A stretch of 64,000 nucleotides of DNA from DATFMP01 sp035266845 (lineage in GTDB: Bacteria > SAR324 > JACQKK01). The stretch is from NCBI GenBank assembly GCA_035266845.1, contig DATFMP010000076.1, positions 38,258-102,257 on the forward strand, given 5' to 3'. The notes under the pieces were generated by a model. The model worked only from the letters and a program-made list of their open reading frames with translations, was not told the origin of the DNA and searched no databases. Shown here one piece after another: positions 36,338 through 45,212 of this stretch (position 1 is its first letter; each line of letters begins with the position of its first letter). The position numbers were made by a program, and so were the translations under genes.

Positions 36338-36351
36338 GTGACCTGCATCAA
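36338..36351 (-). promoter_or_regulatory. FNR-type box and -10 element upstream of aor
   Basis: Read on the minus strand, TTGATGCAGGTCAC resembles TTGAT-N4-ATCAA (8 of 10). If centred at -41.5, the -10 hexamer at 36315-36310 reads TGCAAT (4 of 6 to TATAAT) exactly in register. This predicts a transcript start near 36303 and a leader of about 107 bases. The remainder of the 36197-36524 gap has no gene. Confidence 0.6.
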
Positions 36352-36524
36352 GGCGCAACTCGCTGCCCGGAGCACCCCAGGGAAGACTGCGCCCCGACCC
36401 ACATTACGGGGTCCGCGTTGCGGAGGAAGTGGGGAGGCAATGCCAGGCGGGAGACGCGCGGGCGAAGGTGCGGACAGTGGCCCGGGCGCGGCGGCGGTGC
36501 CGCCGCCGCGGGGCCGCCGGAGGA

Positions 36525-37250
36525 CTACGCGGCGAGCTTTTCGCCCAGGAACGCCAGCACCTTGCGCCAAGCGTCCTCGCTGGCCTGCTCGTGGTAGCGC
36601 TCGGAGTTGTTGAACGACTGGAAGGCGTGGCCCGCGCCATCGTAGCGGTGGAACTCGTGCGGGATGCCCGCCCGGGTGAGCGCGGCGTCGTAGTCGTCCA
36701 CATCGGCCGGCGAGGGATTGGTGTCCTCATTGCCGAAGAAGCCGATCACGGGGCAGGGGATCTGCGGGGCGAGGTCGATCGCGGGCGGCGTGCCGGGGCC
36801 CATGGTTAGCTTGATGCGGCCACCATAGAACACGGCGCAGGCCTTGTAGCCACGGTTGCTGGCGGCGCCCAGCCAGGCCACCCGGCCGCCCCAGCAGTGT
36901 CCGATGATGGCGATGCGGTTGCCGTCCACGGTGGGCTTGCCGGCGAGCAGCGCAAAGGTCGCGTTCAGGTCCGCCGCCGTCCAGTCGTCGCGGAACTCGT
37001 CGCGCTTGAGCTGCATCTCGGCTTCCTTGGGCCACCAGTGGAAGATGAAAGGCACGGCCACCACGTAACCGTTTTCGGCATAGCGTTCCGCCGTCTTCAG
37101 CGTCACGGTGTCGTTCTCCACGCCGGTGTGGCCCACCGGGATGTGCTGGCACAGCACGATGCCCGGGTGTGGCCCGGCACCGGTCGGCTCGAACAGGAAC
37201 ACTTCCATCGAGCTGCCCTGCACCTCGATGGTCTCGATGCGGTAGGCCAT
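36525..37250 (-). CDS. Dienelactone hydrolase family protein
   Basis: 241 residues, alpha/beta hydrolase with a Cys nucleophile: C119 in GHCWGG, D176 in GNEDTN, H208 in GAGHAF. This triad defines the DLH family (carboxymethylenebutenolidase-like). Substrate may be a dienelactone from aromatic breakdown or another small ester. The ATG at 37250 follows GGGAGACGCC; the frame is open further upstream without conserved sequence. Stands alone between 200- and 300-base gaps. Confidence 0.9.
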   Translation of the reverse strand: MAYRIETIEVQGSSMEVFLFEPTGAGPHPGIVLCQHIPVGHTGVENDTVTLKTAERYAENGYVVAVPFIFHWWPKEAEMQLKRDEFRDDWTAADLNATFALLAGKPTVDGNRIAIIGHCWGGRVAWLGAASNRGYKACAVFYGGRIKLTMGPGTPPAIDLAPQIPCPVIGFFGNEDTNPSPADVDDYDAALTRAGIPHEFHRYDGAGHAFQSFNNSERYHEQASEDAWRKVLAFLGEKLAA

Positions 37251-37456
37251 GGCGTCTCCCCCTGTCGATGGCTCGTGAGTATGAATGGTGGAAGCGCTGC
37301 CCTGCGCGTGCCGTGGCTTGGCCTGGGCGTGCAGGGGCTCGGCCAATGTGGCACTTCGGCGCCCGCTCGTGCAACCGATGCGGGCCCAGGGCTGTGGCGG
37401 AGGGGCGGGTTTGGCGCGACCGCAATGGTCGGGGCCGCGCCAGGGGTGAGGGCCTG

Positions 37457-38044
37457 CTACTTCTCCTTGGGCTGATAGAGGTAGTTCTTCTTGATGTTCT
37501 GCGTCGTGGAGGAGACGAACATGGCCGCCAGCAACTCCGTGTCCGATTGCAGCAATTGCGGCTCGTCGGCAAGCGCTTCGTCGATGCGGGTTGCCCCCAC
37601 GTCTGTGCCGTGCTCATCCACGTACTGCGAGTCCACCTCCAGGTGTGCGGCTCCGATACCGAATTCGCCCAGGAACCGGCGCAGCAGCGGCGTTCCCGGG
37701 TCGTAACGGACGACCTTGTAGTGCACCGTCAGCTTGCGGGGCGTGATGCGCTGAATGGCGTTGAGCGCCTGGCCCTGCTTTTCCAGTTCCTGCAGGTGGC
37801 CCACGGTCTTCTGCAGGTAGTCCTGAATATCGTTCTGCAGCGTCGCCTGCAGATCGGCCGGGACGGCCACAGTGGAGTCGTCCTGCACGAACGACAGCTC
37901 GGTGAACACCTTGCCCGTCGTGGCGGGCGACGTCTCCTTGTAGGCCACATCGTTGTTCCCTGCACAGCCAGCCAACAGCAACACCAGCAAAGCCATACCG
38001 ATTCCGGCGGAGGGCAGCCATCCGAGCGACTGATACCTTGACAT
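37457..38044 (-). CDS. Lipoprotein of unknown function
   Basis: 195 residues. The signal sequence ends in LLLAGC, with Cys near residue 28. The mature part has a repeating charged pattern and a DUF4410-like appearance (LTVHYKVVRYDPGTPLLRRF), but I am not sure of the family. It is transcribed divergently from the sulfur respiration cluster across 303 bases that contain an FNR box. It may share that control. Confidence 0.65.
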   Translation of the reverse strand: MSRYQSLGWLPSAGIGMALLVLLLAGCAGNNDVAYKETSPATTGKVFTELSFVQDDSTVAVPADLQATLQNDIQDYLQKTVGHLQELEKQGQALNAIQRITPRKLTVHYKVVRYDPGTPLLRRFLGEFGIGAAHLEVDSQYVDEHGTDVGATRIDEALADEPQLLQSDTELLAAMFVSSTTQNIKKNYLYQPKEK

Positions 38045-38235
38045 GTCACAGACTCCGACACTGGATTGTTGCGCCTCCGCAGGCTCCCCGGCAACTGCTG
38101 CCGAGATGCGGTTCTCTAGCACTTCGTCCCGGCTCGCGCAATTGCTGCCAAACGGGGCAGTAGCGGCCAAAGTGGCGGCCCGCCCGGCGTCGCATTTCCC
38201 GCCCGGCAACCATTGTGACCAACTCACCGTTAAAC

Positions 38236-38249
38236 TTGACGTAGGTCAA
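38236..38249 (+). promoter_or_regulatory. FNR-type box before the sulfur respiration cluster
   Basis: TTGACGTAGGTCAA, a perfect 5-bp dyad in the TTGA-N6-TCAA form used by FNR/Dnr/FixK regulators. Centred at -41.5 it places a TAnnnT -10 element (TAGGCT, 38272-38277) in register and a start near 38284, 64 bases before the first gene. No FNR-type regulator gene lies in the window. Confidence 0.65.
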
Positions 38250-38347
38250 TGTCGCTCCCAACTGGGACCGATAGGCTGAATGCAACGGGGCCGCTCGCTG
38301 CAGTCCGCGCGGGTGGCGCCTTTGAAGAGCGATATCGAGCGCGGGCA

Positions 38348-40573
38348 ATGGCCAAGAAACCACACGGGAACGGACTGAGCCGCCGGAGCTTTCTGAGCCT
38401 CTCGGCGGCCCTCGCGGCGGGCACGGTGGCGGGCAACGTCCTGCGCTGGACGCAGCCGGCCACGGCATCGGCATCCATCCTCGATCCGGGCATGACGGCG
38501 ACGCCCTCGTTCTGCGAGGTGTGCTTCTGGAAGTGCGGGATCGATGCGTGGACCAATGCCCAGGGCAAGTTGGTGCAGATAACCGGGCACGCCAGTCATC
38601 CGCTCTCCAACGGGCGGCTCTGCCCGCGCGGCACGGGCGGCATGGGGCAGCTTTACGACCCCGACCGCATCAAGCAGCCCATGCTGCGAGATGGCGATAC
38701 CTGGCGCGCCGTGAGCTGGGACGAAGCGCTGGGCTTCGTGGCCAAGCGCATGGAGGCCATCAAGGCCAAGTGGGGCCCGGAATCGGTGGCGCTGGTCAAC
38801 CACGGGCACGGCGCCAGCTTTCTCCAGCACATGATGAAGGCCTGGGGGGCGCCGGTCACCAGCGCGCCGAGCTGGGCCCAATGCCGCGGGCCGCGCGATG
38901 CCGCCTTCCAGGTCACATACGGGCGGCCGGTGGGCTCGCCGGAGTTCACGGACATCGAGAACGCGCGGTTCATGGTGCTGGTGGGCTCGCACCTGGGCGA
39001 GAACATGCACAATACCCAGGTGCAGGAGTTTGCCCGCTTCGTGGAGCGGGGCGGCGAACTGGCCGTGGTGGATCCGCGCTTCTCCGTGGCGGCGGGCAAG
39101 GCCAAGTGGTGGCTGCCCATCCGCCCGGGCACGGACCTGGCGCTGCTGCTGGCCTGGATCCGCCTGCTGGTCACCGAGGGCACATACAACAAGGCCTTCG
39201 TGGAGCAGCACTGCACGGGTCTGCCGGAGCTGACGGCGGCCGTCTCTCCCTACACGCCCGAGTGGGCCTACACGCAGACCGGCATCGAGCCGGATGTCAT
39301 CCGCGAGGTGGCGCGGCGCCTGGCCATGAACGCACCCAACGCGCTGGTGCACCCGGGCCGCCGCACCAACTGGTACGGTGACGACACCCAGCGCGCCCGC
39401 GCCGTGGCCATCCTCAACGCGCTGCTGGGCAACTTCGGGCAGCGTGGGGGCTTCTGGCTGGGCCATCGCTTCTCCGTGGGGCGCTACCCCTACCCGGCGT
39501 ATCCCAAGGCCGACGAGGCCTTCGAGGCGAAGATGCGCAAGCACTTCCCGCTGGCCGAGGAGACGCCCACGCAGTACCTGCGCGACCACACGCTGGCCGG
39601 GGACGACCCGCCCATCAAGGGCTGGCTGGTGTACGGGACGGATCTGCTGAACAACTTCCCGCACAAGGAAAAGACCATCGAGGCGTTCAAGCAGCTGGAA
39701 CTGCTGGTGGTGGTGGAGACCATGCCCATCGAGCTGACGGGCTGGGCGGACGTCGTGCTGCCGGACACCACCTACCTGGAGCGCTTCGACGACCTGCACA
39801 CGCCCACCTGGAAGGTGCCTTACGTGGCCCTGCGCCAGCCGGTGGTGCAGCCGCTCTACGACAGCAAGCCCGTGTGGTGGATCGCCCGCGAGCTGGGCCT
39901 GCGCCTGGGCCTGCAGAAGTACTTCCCCTGGAAGAACGTGGAGGAATATCTGGACACGCGCCTGCGCACCGCGGGCCTGTCCCTGGCTGATCTCAAGGCC
40001 AAGGGCGTCGTCACCAAGGACGCCCCGCCGCCCTACACGGACCGTCCGACCTTCCACACGCGCTCGGGCAAGGTGGAGCTGTATTCGCACACCCTGGCGC
40101 AGCTGGGCTTCGATGCGATTCCCAAGTACACGCCGCCCGCCGAGCCGCCGCCGGGCTTCTTCCGGCTGCTGATCGGGCGGGTGCCGGTGCACAGCTTCGG
40201 CCGCACGACGAACAACCGCGTGCTGACCGAGATCATGTCCGAGAATCACCTGTGGGTGAATGCCGTGACGGCGCGGGACTTCGGCCTGACCAACGGCCAG
40301 TACGTGCGGGTGGTGAACCAGGATGGCGTGCAGAGCGACCCGGTGAAGGTCAAGGTCACGCAGCGCATCCGGCCGGACTCCGTGTTCCTGCCCCACGGCT
40401 TCGGGCGGCAGACGCCCAAGCTGCATCAGGCCTATCACAAGGGCACCGCGGACAACGACCTGATCACCCGCATCGTGGTGGACCCCATCATGGGCGGCAC
40501 CTCCACGAACACGAACTTCGTGACGTTCATTCAGGAACCGCGCAAGCGCCAAGCCTCGGCGGAGGATGCCTAG
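38348..40573 (+). CDS. Molybdopterin oxidoreductase, Psr/Phs-type catalytic subunit
   Basis: 741 residues. Twin-arginine signal SRRSFLSL (R12-R13), so exported folded to the periplasm. FS0 [4Fe-4S] ligands C56, C59, C63 and C92 precede the three molybdopterin-binding domains. C179 (SWAQC) occupies the position of the Mo-ligand Cys of polysulfide/thiosulfate reductases and arsenate reductases. With PsrB- and NrfD-type subunits behind it, it is a quinone-linked enzyme of the CISM family. Polysulfide, thiosulfate or tetrathionate reduction, or sulfite oxidation (SoeA-like), are all possible; the neighbouring sulfur genes favour a sulfur substrate. Confidence 0.9.
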   Translation: MAKKPHGNGLSRRSFLSLSAALAAGTVAGNVLRWTQPATASASILDPGMTATPSFCEVCFWKCGIDAWTNAQGKLVQITGHASHPLSNGRLCPRGTGGMGQLYDPDRIKQPMLRDGDTWRAVSWDEALGFVAKRMEAIKAKWGPESVALVNHGHGASFLQHMMKAWGAPVTSAPSWAQCRGPRDAAFQVTYGRPVGSPEFTDIENARFMVLVGSHLGENMHNTQVQEFARFVERGGELAVVDPRFSVAAGKAKWWLPIRPGTDLALLLAWIRLLVTEGTYNKAFVEQHCTGLPELTAAVSPYTPEWAYTQTGIEPDVIREVARRLAMNAPNALVHPGRRTNWYGDDTQRARAVAILNALLGNFGQRGGFWLGHRFSVGRYPYPAYPKADEAFEAKMRKHFPLAEETPTQYLRDHTLAGDDPPIKGWLVYGTDLLNNFPHKEKTIEAFKQLELLVVVETMPIELTGWADVVLPDTTYLERFDDLHTPTWKVPYVALRQPVVQPLYDSKPVWWIARELGLRLGLQKYFPWKNVEEYLDTRLRTAGLSLADLKAKGVVTKDAPPPYTDRPTFHTRSGKVELYSHTLAQLGFDAIPKYTPPAEPPPGFFRLLIGRVPVHSFGRTTNNRVLTEIMSENHLWVNAVTARDFGLTNGQYVRVVNQDGVQSDPVKVKVTQRIRPDSVFLPHGFGRQTPKLHQAYHKGTADNDLITRIVVDPIMGGTSTNTNFVTFIQEPRKRQASAEDA

Positions 40574-41119
40574 ATGTTCCGGAAAGTCCGCTACGTGATG
40601 GTGATCGACACCAAGAAGTGCGTCGGATGCGCCGCCTGCGTGTTCGCCTGCAAGCAGGAGAACAACGTCCCGGAGGGCTATTGCCGGGACTGGATCGAGC
40701 AGGAAGTGCGCGGCACCTTCCCGGTGCTCACCATGGAGAACCGCTCGCAGCGCTGCCAGCACTGCGACAGCCCGCCGTGCGTCTACGCCTGCCCCACCGG
40801 CGCCAGCCACGTGGGCACCGGCGGGATCACGCTCGTGTACAAGGACCTGTGCACGGGCTGCAAGGCCTGCATCGCGGCCTGCCCCTATGATGCGCGCTAC
40901 CTGCATCCGGACGGCTACGTGGACAAGTGCACCTTCTGCGAGCACCGCGTAAAAGTGGGCATGCAGCCGGCCTGCGTGGCGGTGTGCCCCACCAACTGCC
41001 TGCACTTCGGCGACGTGAACGATCCCAACAGCAACGTGCGCAAGCTGCTCGATACGCGCCGCTCGCACACGCAGAAGTCGGAACTGGGCACGCAGCCCCA
41101 ACTCTACTGGTTGGACTAG
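40574..41119 (+). CDS. PsrB-like four-cluster ferredoxin subunit
   Basis: 181 residues. Sixteen cysteines in four groups: CVGCAACVFAC, CQHCDSPPCVYAC, CTGCKACIAAC and CTFC with QPACVAVC, giving four [4Fe-4S] clusters as in PsrB, PhsB and DmsB. There is no signal peptide; it would be co-exported by the Tat signal of the catalytic subunit. The start codon abuts the stop of that gene. It carries electrons between the NrfD membrane subunit and the molybdoenzyme. Confidence 0.93.
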   Translation: MFRKVRYVMVIDTKKCVGCAACVFACKQENNVPEGYCRDWIEQEVRGTFPVLTMENRSQRCQHCDSPPCVYACPTGASHVGTGGITLVYKDLCTGCKACIAACPYDARYLHPDGYVDKCTFCEHRVKVGMQPACVAVCPTNCLHFGDVNDPNSNVRKLLDTRRSHTQKSELGTQPQLYWLD

Positions 41120-41121
41120 CA

Positions 41122-42072
41122 ATGACCGAGCTGACGACCACGCGCCACAACCCGCTGATCGATCCGCACCTGCACATCTGGGGCACGGACGTCACGATCT
41201 ACCTGTTCCTGGGCGGGATGGTTGGCGGGATCATGGTGCTGACCGGGCTGTACTACTTCGTGAAGGGCATCAACCGCGAGACGCCAAGCTTCATCCGCAA
41301 CAGCATGCTGGCCTCGCCCGTGTTGCTCTCCATCGGCATGTTCTTCCTGTTCCTGGACCTGGAGAACAAGTGGCATGTGTACCGGTTCTACCTGACGTTC
41401 AAGGTCACCTCGCCCATGTCCTGGGGCTCGTGGATCCTGATCTTCGTGTACCCGGTGTCCGTGGCTATGATCGTGCTGGCCAACCGCGGCCGCTGGTGGG
41501 TGAACTGGTACCCGCCCGCCGCGCGGCTGGTGGAGCCCTTCTGGAAGCTGATTGCCGCGGGCAATGTGCTGTTCGGTGCCGTGTTGGCGCTGTACACGGG
41601 CATCCTGCTCTCGGCCTTCACCGCGCGCCCGTTCTGGAACAACGGGGTGCTGGCGCCCCTGTTCCTCATCTCGGGCATCTCCACGGGCGCGGCGTTCATG
41701 ATCCTGTTCCATGACGGCTCCAGCGTGCGGGAGAAGGAGGAACTGGGGATGATCAAGCTGGGGCTCATCACCGCCGAGCTGATCGCCCTGGTGCTCTACA
41801 TCTCGTCCCTGCTGACCTCCGTGGCCAACCAGCGCGAGGCGGTGCACCTCATCATGGGTGGGCCCTACACGGCGCACTTCTGGGTGCTCGTGGTGGGTAT
41901 CGGCCTGGTGGTGCCGCTGCTGCTGCAGACCCTGGAGGCGTTGCATAAGCTGGAGAGCCGGTTCGTCATGCCCCTGCTGGTGCTCGTGGGCGGCTTTGCC
42001 CTGCGCTACCTGATGGTGCAGGGCGGGCAGCTCAGCGAGACGGTGGCCCGACTGACGGAGGTGCTGCGATGA
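41122..42072 (+). CDS. NrfD/PsrC-family membrane subunit
   Basis: 316 residues with about eight hydrophobic segments. The first (VTIYLFLGGMVGGIMVLTG) holds the motif typical of NrfD/PsrC quinone-binding subunits, and the family NGVLAPLFLISGISTGA stretch follows. It docks the catalytic pair to the membrane and exchanges electrons with quinol. Starts 2 bases after the previous stop and its stop overlaps the next start (ATGA). Confidence 0.92.
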   Translation: MTELTTTRHNPLIDPHLHIWGTDVTIYLFLGGMVGGIMVLTGLYYFVKGINRETPSFIRNSMLASPVLLSIGMFFLFLDLENKWHVYRFYLTFKVTSPMSWGSWILIFVYPVSVAMIVLANRGRWWVNWYPPAARLVEPFWKLIAAGNVLFGAVLALYTGILLSAFTARPFWNNGVLAPLFLISGISTGAAFMILFHDGSSVREKEELGMIKLGLITAELIALVLYISSLLTSVANQREAVHLIMGGPYTAHFWVLVVGIGLVVPLLLQTLEALHKLESRFVMPLLVLVGGFALRYLMVQGGQLSETVARLTEVLR

Positions 42073-42656
42073 GCAAGGAGACTTCTGCCCCGCTGGCCGT
42101 GTGGTTCTTCCTCACCGGCAGGCCGGACGCCCGCGACGAGGCCCTGGCGCCCAAGGCGTTCTGGTCGCCCTATGCCGCGGGCGTGTTGCTGGGCATCACG
42201 CTGTTTCTGGCGTTCTTCGTGATGGGCCGCGGCGTGGGTGCCTCGGGCTCGATGAATCGCATGATGGCCGCCATCTATGCGCTGTTCAGTGAGGGCTTTG
42301 CGGCGTCCCTGCACTACTACCAGGGCTACTTCGGCTCCAGCCGCTCGGTGCTGTACAACTACGCGGTGTTCCAGATCCTGGGCGTGTTCGTGGGCGGTTA
42401 CGTCTCCGCCGCGCTGGGCCGGCGGGCGCACCTGACGGTGGAGCGCGGGCCGCGCATCGATCTGCGCTCGCGCTTCGCGCTGGCCTTCACGGGCGGGGCC
42501 ATCATGGCCATCGGGGCCCGCATCGCGCGCGGCTGCACCAGTGGGCAGGTGCTCACGGGCAGCGCCAACCTGGCCATCGGCAGCCTGATCATGTTCGTCT
42601 GCTTCTTTGCCGGGGCCTACGCAGTCGCTTACGTGGTGAGGAAACAATGGATCTGA
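42069..42656 (+). CDS. YeeE/YedE half-permease, first (PmpA-like)
   Basis: 195 residues with about five hydrophobic segments. The conserved element ARGCTSGQVLTG (C156) is the hallmark of the DUF395/YeeE-YedE family, in which TsuA imports thiosulfate through membrane cysteines. It is half the size of TsuA; a second half follows. Such split pairs (PmpA/PmpB type) occur with sulfur-metabolism genes. Overlaps the NrfD stop by 4 bases and the next start by 10. Confidence 0.9.
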   Translation: MSKETSAPLAVWFFLTGRPDARDEALAPKAFWSPYAAGVLLGITLFLAFFVMGRGVGASGSMNRMMAAIYALFSEGFAASLHYYQGYFGSSRSVLYNYAVFQILGVFVGGYVSAALGRRAHLTVERGPRIDLRSRFALAFTGGAIMAIGARIARGCTSGQVLTGSANLAIGSLIMFVCFFAGAYAVAYVVRKQWI

Positions 42657-43258
42657 TCGCTCCCCTGTTCCGGCAGGGCTTCTTCGGGCTGGACACGTCG
42701 ATGGTGGTGGCTTTCGTCATCGGCTTCCTGTTCGGCACCTCGCTGGAGAAGGCCGGCTTCGGCAACGGCCGCAAGCTCACGGCGCAGTTCTACCTGCACG
42801 ACATGGCGGTCTACAAGGTGATGTTCACCGCCGTGGTCACATCCATGTTCCTGGTGCAGTTGGCGGTGTTGCTGGGCCTGATGAGCTTCGAGCAGGTGTT
42901 TGTGCCCCCGACTTATGTGTGGCCACAGATCGTGGGCGGCCTGCTGCTCGGCGTCGGCTTCGTTGTGGGGGGGTACTGCCCCGGCACCTCGGTGGTTTCC
43001 GTGGCATCCGGCAAGCTGGACGGCATGGTGTATGTGCTGGGCTTCTTCGCGGGCCTGGCCGTGTTCCCGTACCTGTTCGATGCCATCGGCGGCTTCTACA
43101 GCGCGGGCGCCATGGGTGTGGTGACTTTGTTCGACTACGTCCCGGTACCGCCGCTGCTGCTGGCGGGTGCGTTCGTGGTCGTCGCCATCGTCTCGTTCTT
43201 CGGCGTGGTGCGGCTGGAGCGCTGGGTGAGCACGCGCTGGCCGAGTCTGCGGTACTAG
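42647..43258 (+). CDS. YeeE/YedE half-permease, second (PmpB-like)
   Basis: 203 residues with five or so hydrophobic segments. The second family motif is GGYCPGTSVVSVASGKLDG (C111), where a conserved Cys contacts thiosulfate-type substrates in TsuA. With the preceding gene it would make one full transporter. A GAGGAAAC ribosome site lies inside the previous gene. The likely cargo is thiosulfate or a persulfidic sulfur species moving across the inner membrane; direction unknown. Confidence 0.9.
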   Translation: MDLIAPLFRQGFFGLDTSMVVAFVIGFLFGTSLEKAGFGNGRKLTAQFYLHDMAVYKVMFTAVVTSMFLVQLAVLLGLMSFEQVFVPPTYVWPQIVGGLLLGVGFVVGGYCPGTSVVSVASGKLDGMVYVLGFFAGLAVFPYLFDAIGGFYSAGAMGVVTLFDYVPVPPLLLAGAFVVVAIVSFFGVVRLERWVSTRWPSLRY

Positions 43259-43314
43259 TGCCCGGCGCGCGGGCGTCGTTGCGATGCGCCGTCTGCGCCG
43301 GGCTCGGAGCCTCG

Positions 43315-45132
43315 ATGCGCAGGTCGATCGGCAAGGCGGTCGCGGGAGTGGCGTGGGCGTTGCTGGGCGCTGCCCTGCTGGCGCTACCGACACCAAGCGC
43401 GCTGGCGAGCCCCGGGCTGCCCCCGCTGCCACAGTCCCTGGCGGGCCAGCCCACCCTGCAGCGCGAGGCGTGCACGGGGTGCCACAAGGAAGCGGCGCAC
43501 TTCTCGCGCTTTCACGATCCCGCCCTCATCGGCTGTGCGAGCTGCCACGGCGGGAATGGCGCCGCCACGGACAAGGCCGCGGCGCACGCCGGCATGGAGG
43601 CTTGGCCCGGCCGCGCGGCCACCGCGCAGCGCAGTTGCGGCCAGGCGGGCTGTCACCAGGAGCAGGTCACGGCGCTGCGGCATTCCATCATGAACACGGC
43701 CAACGGCATGATCGAGCTGACCCGGGAAGTCCTTGGGGCCCCGCCGGCGGCGGGACGCGGGCTGCTCCCCGCCCAGCGCCTGGCGGAGACTGGGGTGGAC
43801 TCCTACCTCCGCAAGCTCTGCGTGTCTTGCCACCTCAGCAACGAGCGCCGCGAGCGCGGGCAGAGCCTGCTGGACCGCGGCGGTGGCTGCAACGCCTGCC
43901 ACCTGCAGACCCACGCCGCACCGGAGGCCATGGGTGAGGCCGCCCCGGAGCCGGACGTTCGTACGGGCAACCACCCCACGCTGACCGCGACCATCCCCGA
44001 TGAGCGCTGCTTCGGCTGCCACAGCCGCTCCAGCCGCATCTCGCTGAACTACGTGGGGCTGGGGGAGGTGGACGCGCCGAACCCTGCTTGGCCGGGCGCC
44101 TACGGGCACCTGCCGGACGGCCGGCTGGTGGAAAAGCTGAAGCCGGATCTGCACAGCGTGGCCGGGCTCTCCTGCACGGACTGCCACACGGCGCCGGGCG
44201 TGATGGGAACGGGCCAAGCCGTCACGCGGCTGGCCCAGCAACTGGACGTGCAGTGCGAGGATTGCCACGCATCGCGCCTGCGCGAGAAGCCCGTGGCCAA
44301 GCTGACGCGGCGCGAACTGCTGGAGCCGGGCCTGCGGGGCTGGACCAATCCCGACCTGTTGCGGGGCTCGCTGGTGGTCACGGAGCGGCGGGGCACGCCG
44401 CTGTGGAACGTGTTCCGCAAGGACGGGAGGCGCTTCCTGCGCGAGAAGGTCTCCGGCAAGGAGGTGTCCATTCCCGTGATGCGCATGGGGCGTAACCATA
44501 CGCTGAAGGCTCACGAGCGGCTGACCTGCAGTGCCTGCCATGACACCTGGGCGCCCCAGTGCGATGGCTGCCACATCAGCTACGACGCCAATGCGCGGCA
44601 GTGGGATCACCTGCGGCGCGAGGAGACGCCCGGCAAGTGGATCGAGCGGCGCTGGCACGTCCACAACGATGCGCCCGCGCTGGGTATCACGGCGCGCGGC
44701 CGCATTGCGCCCTTCGTGCCGGGCATGAACTTGATCGCCGAGCTGCCCGGCCGCAAGCGCCCGCTGCGGACGACGCGCTTCACGCGCATGATCCCTCACA
44801 CCACGCAGCGCGCCGGCCGCACCTGTGCGAGCTGTCACCGCAGCGAGCAGGCGTTGGGCGTGATCACGGGCATGGCTCCCGCGCCCGGCGACCCCGCCGT
44901 GCAGGTACCCATCGGCTGGGTGCGGCGGAATGCCAAGCAGCCCGGCCAGGGGCTGCGCGCCGGGGAGCGCAGCCTGAACCGCGCCGAGCGCCGGCGCGTA
45001 AGCCGCGTGGGCGATTGCCTGGCCTGCCATGCCGACAAGTCCCGCATCTACGATGACTTCGCGGGCAGCCTGGCGGCGATCGCCGCGCAGCGTCCGCACC
45101 CCGCGCCGGGCACGCACGCGCTGCCGCCCTGA
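43315..45132 (+). CDS. Periplasmic dodecahaem cytochrome c
   Basis: 605 residues with a Sec signal peptide (cleavage near ALA-SP, residue 31). Eleven CxxCH motifs (first Cys at 53, 74, 169, 192, 232, 287, 314, 405, 416, 504, 568) plus one CX4CH (C108-C113-H114), so 12 haems. I do not recognise a named family; it is not HAO, NrfA or OTR in arrangement. A haem-poor segment at about 320-400 may be a separate fold. Placed after the YedE genes, it could take or give electrons in sulfur chemistry outside the membrane or be the enzyme itself. The ATG at 43315 heads the signal peptide; 56 bases separate it from the permease. Confidence 0.9.
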   Translation: MRRSIGKAVAGVAWALLGAALLALPTPSALASPGLPPLPQSLAGQPTLQREACTGCHKEAAHFSRFHDPALIGCASCHGGNGAATDKAAAHAGMEAWPGRAATAQRSCGQAGCHQEQVTALRHSIMNTANGMIELTREVLGAPPAAGRGLLPAQRLAETGVDSYLRKLCVSCHLSNERRERGQSLLDRGGGCNACHLQTHAAPEAMGEAAPEPDVRTGNHPTLTATIPDERCFGCHSRSSRISLNYVGLGEVDAPNPAWPGAYGHLPDGRLVEKLKPDLHSVAGLSCTDCHTAPGVMGTGQAVTRLAQQLDVQCEDCHASRLREKPVAKLTRRELLEPGLRGWTNPDLLRGSLVVTERRGTPLWNVFRKDGRRFLREKVSGKEVSIPVMRMGRNHTLKAHERLTCSACHDTWAPQCDGCHISYDANARQWDHLRREETPGKWIERRWHVHNDAPALGITARGRIAPFVPGMNLIAELPGRKRPLRTTRFTRMIPHTTQRAGRTCASCHRSEQALGVITGMAPAPGDPAVQVPIGWVRRNAKQPGQGLRAGERSLNRAERRRVSRVGDCLACHADKSRIYDDFAGSLAAIAAQRPHPAPGTHALPP

Positions 45133-45212
45133 TGCCGGTAACGCCGATGAGACCGATGAACCGCTTGGCACCGACTGAGAACGAAGCACGCCCTACAAGC
45201 CCTGGAGCAGCC

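Noticed and set aside
38246..41122. A 958-codon open frame antisense to the molybdoenzyme genes
   Set aside because: It is a shadow of high-GC codon use on the opposite strand: His/Ala/Arg/Val-rich composition, no domain, and it covers three well-supported genes.
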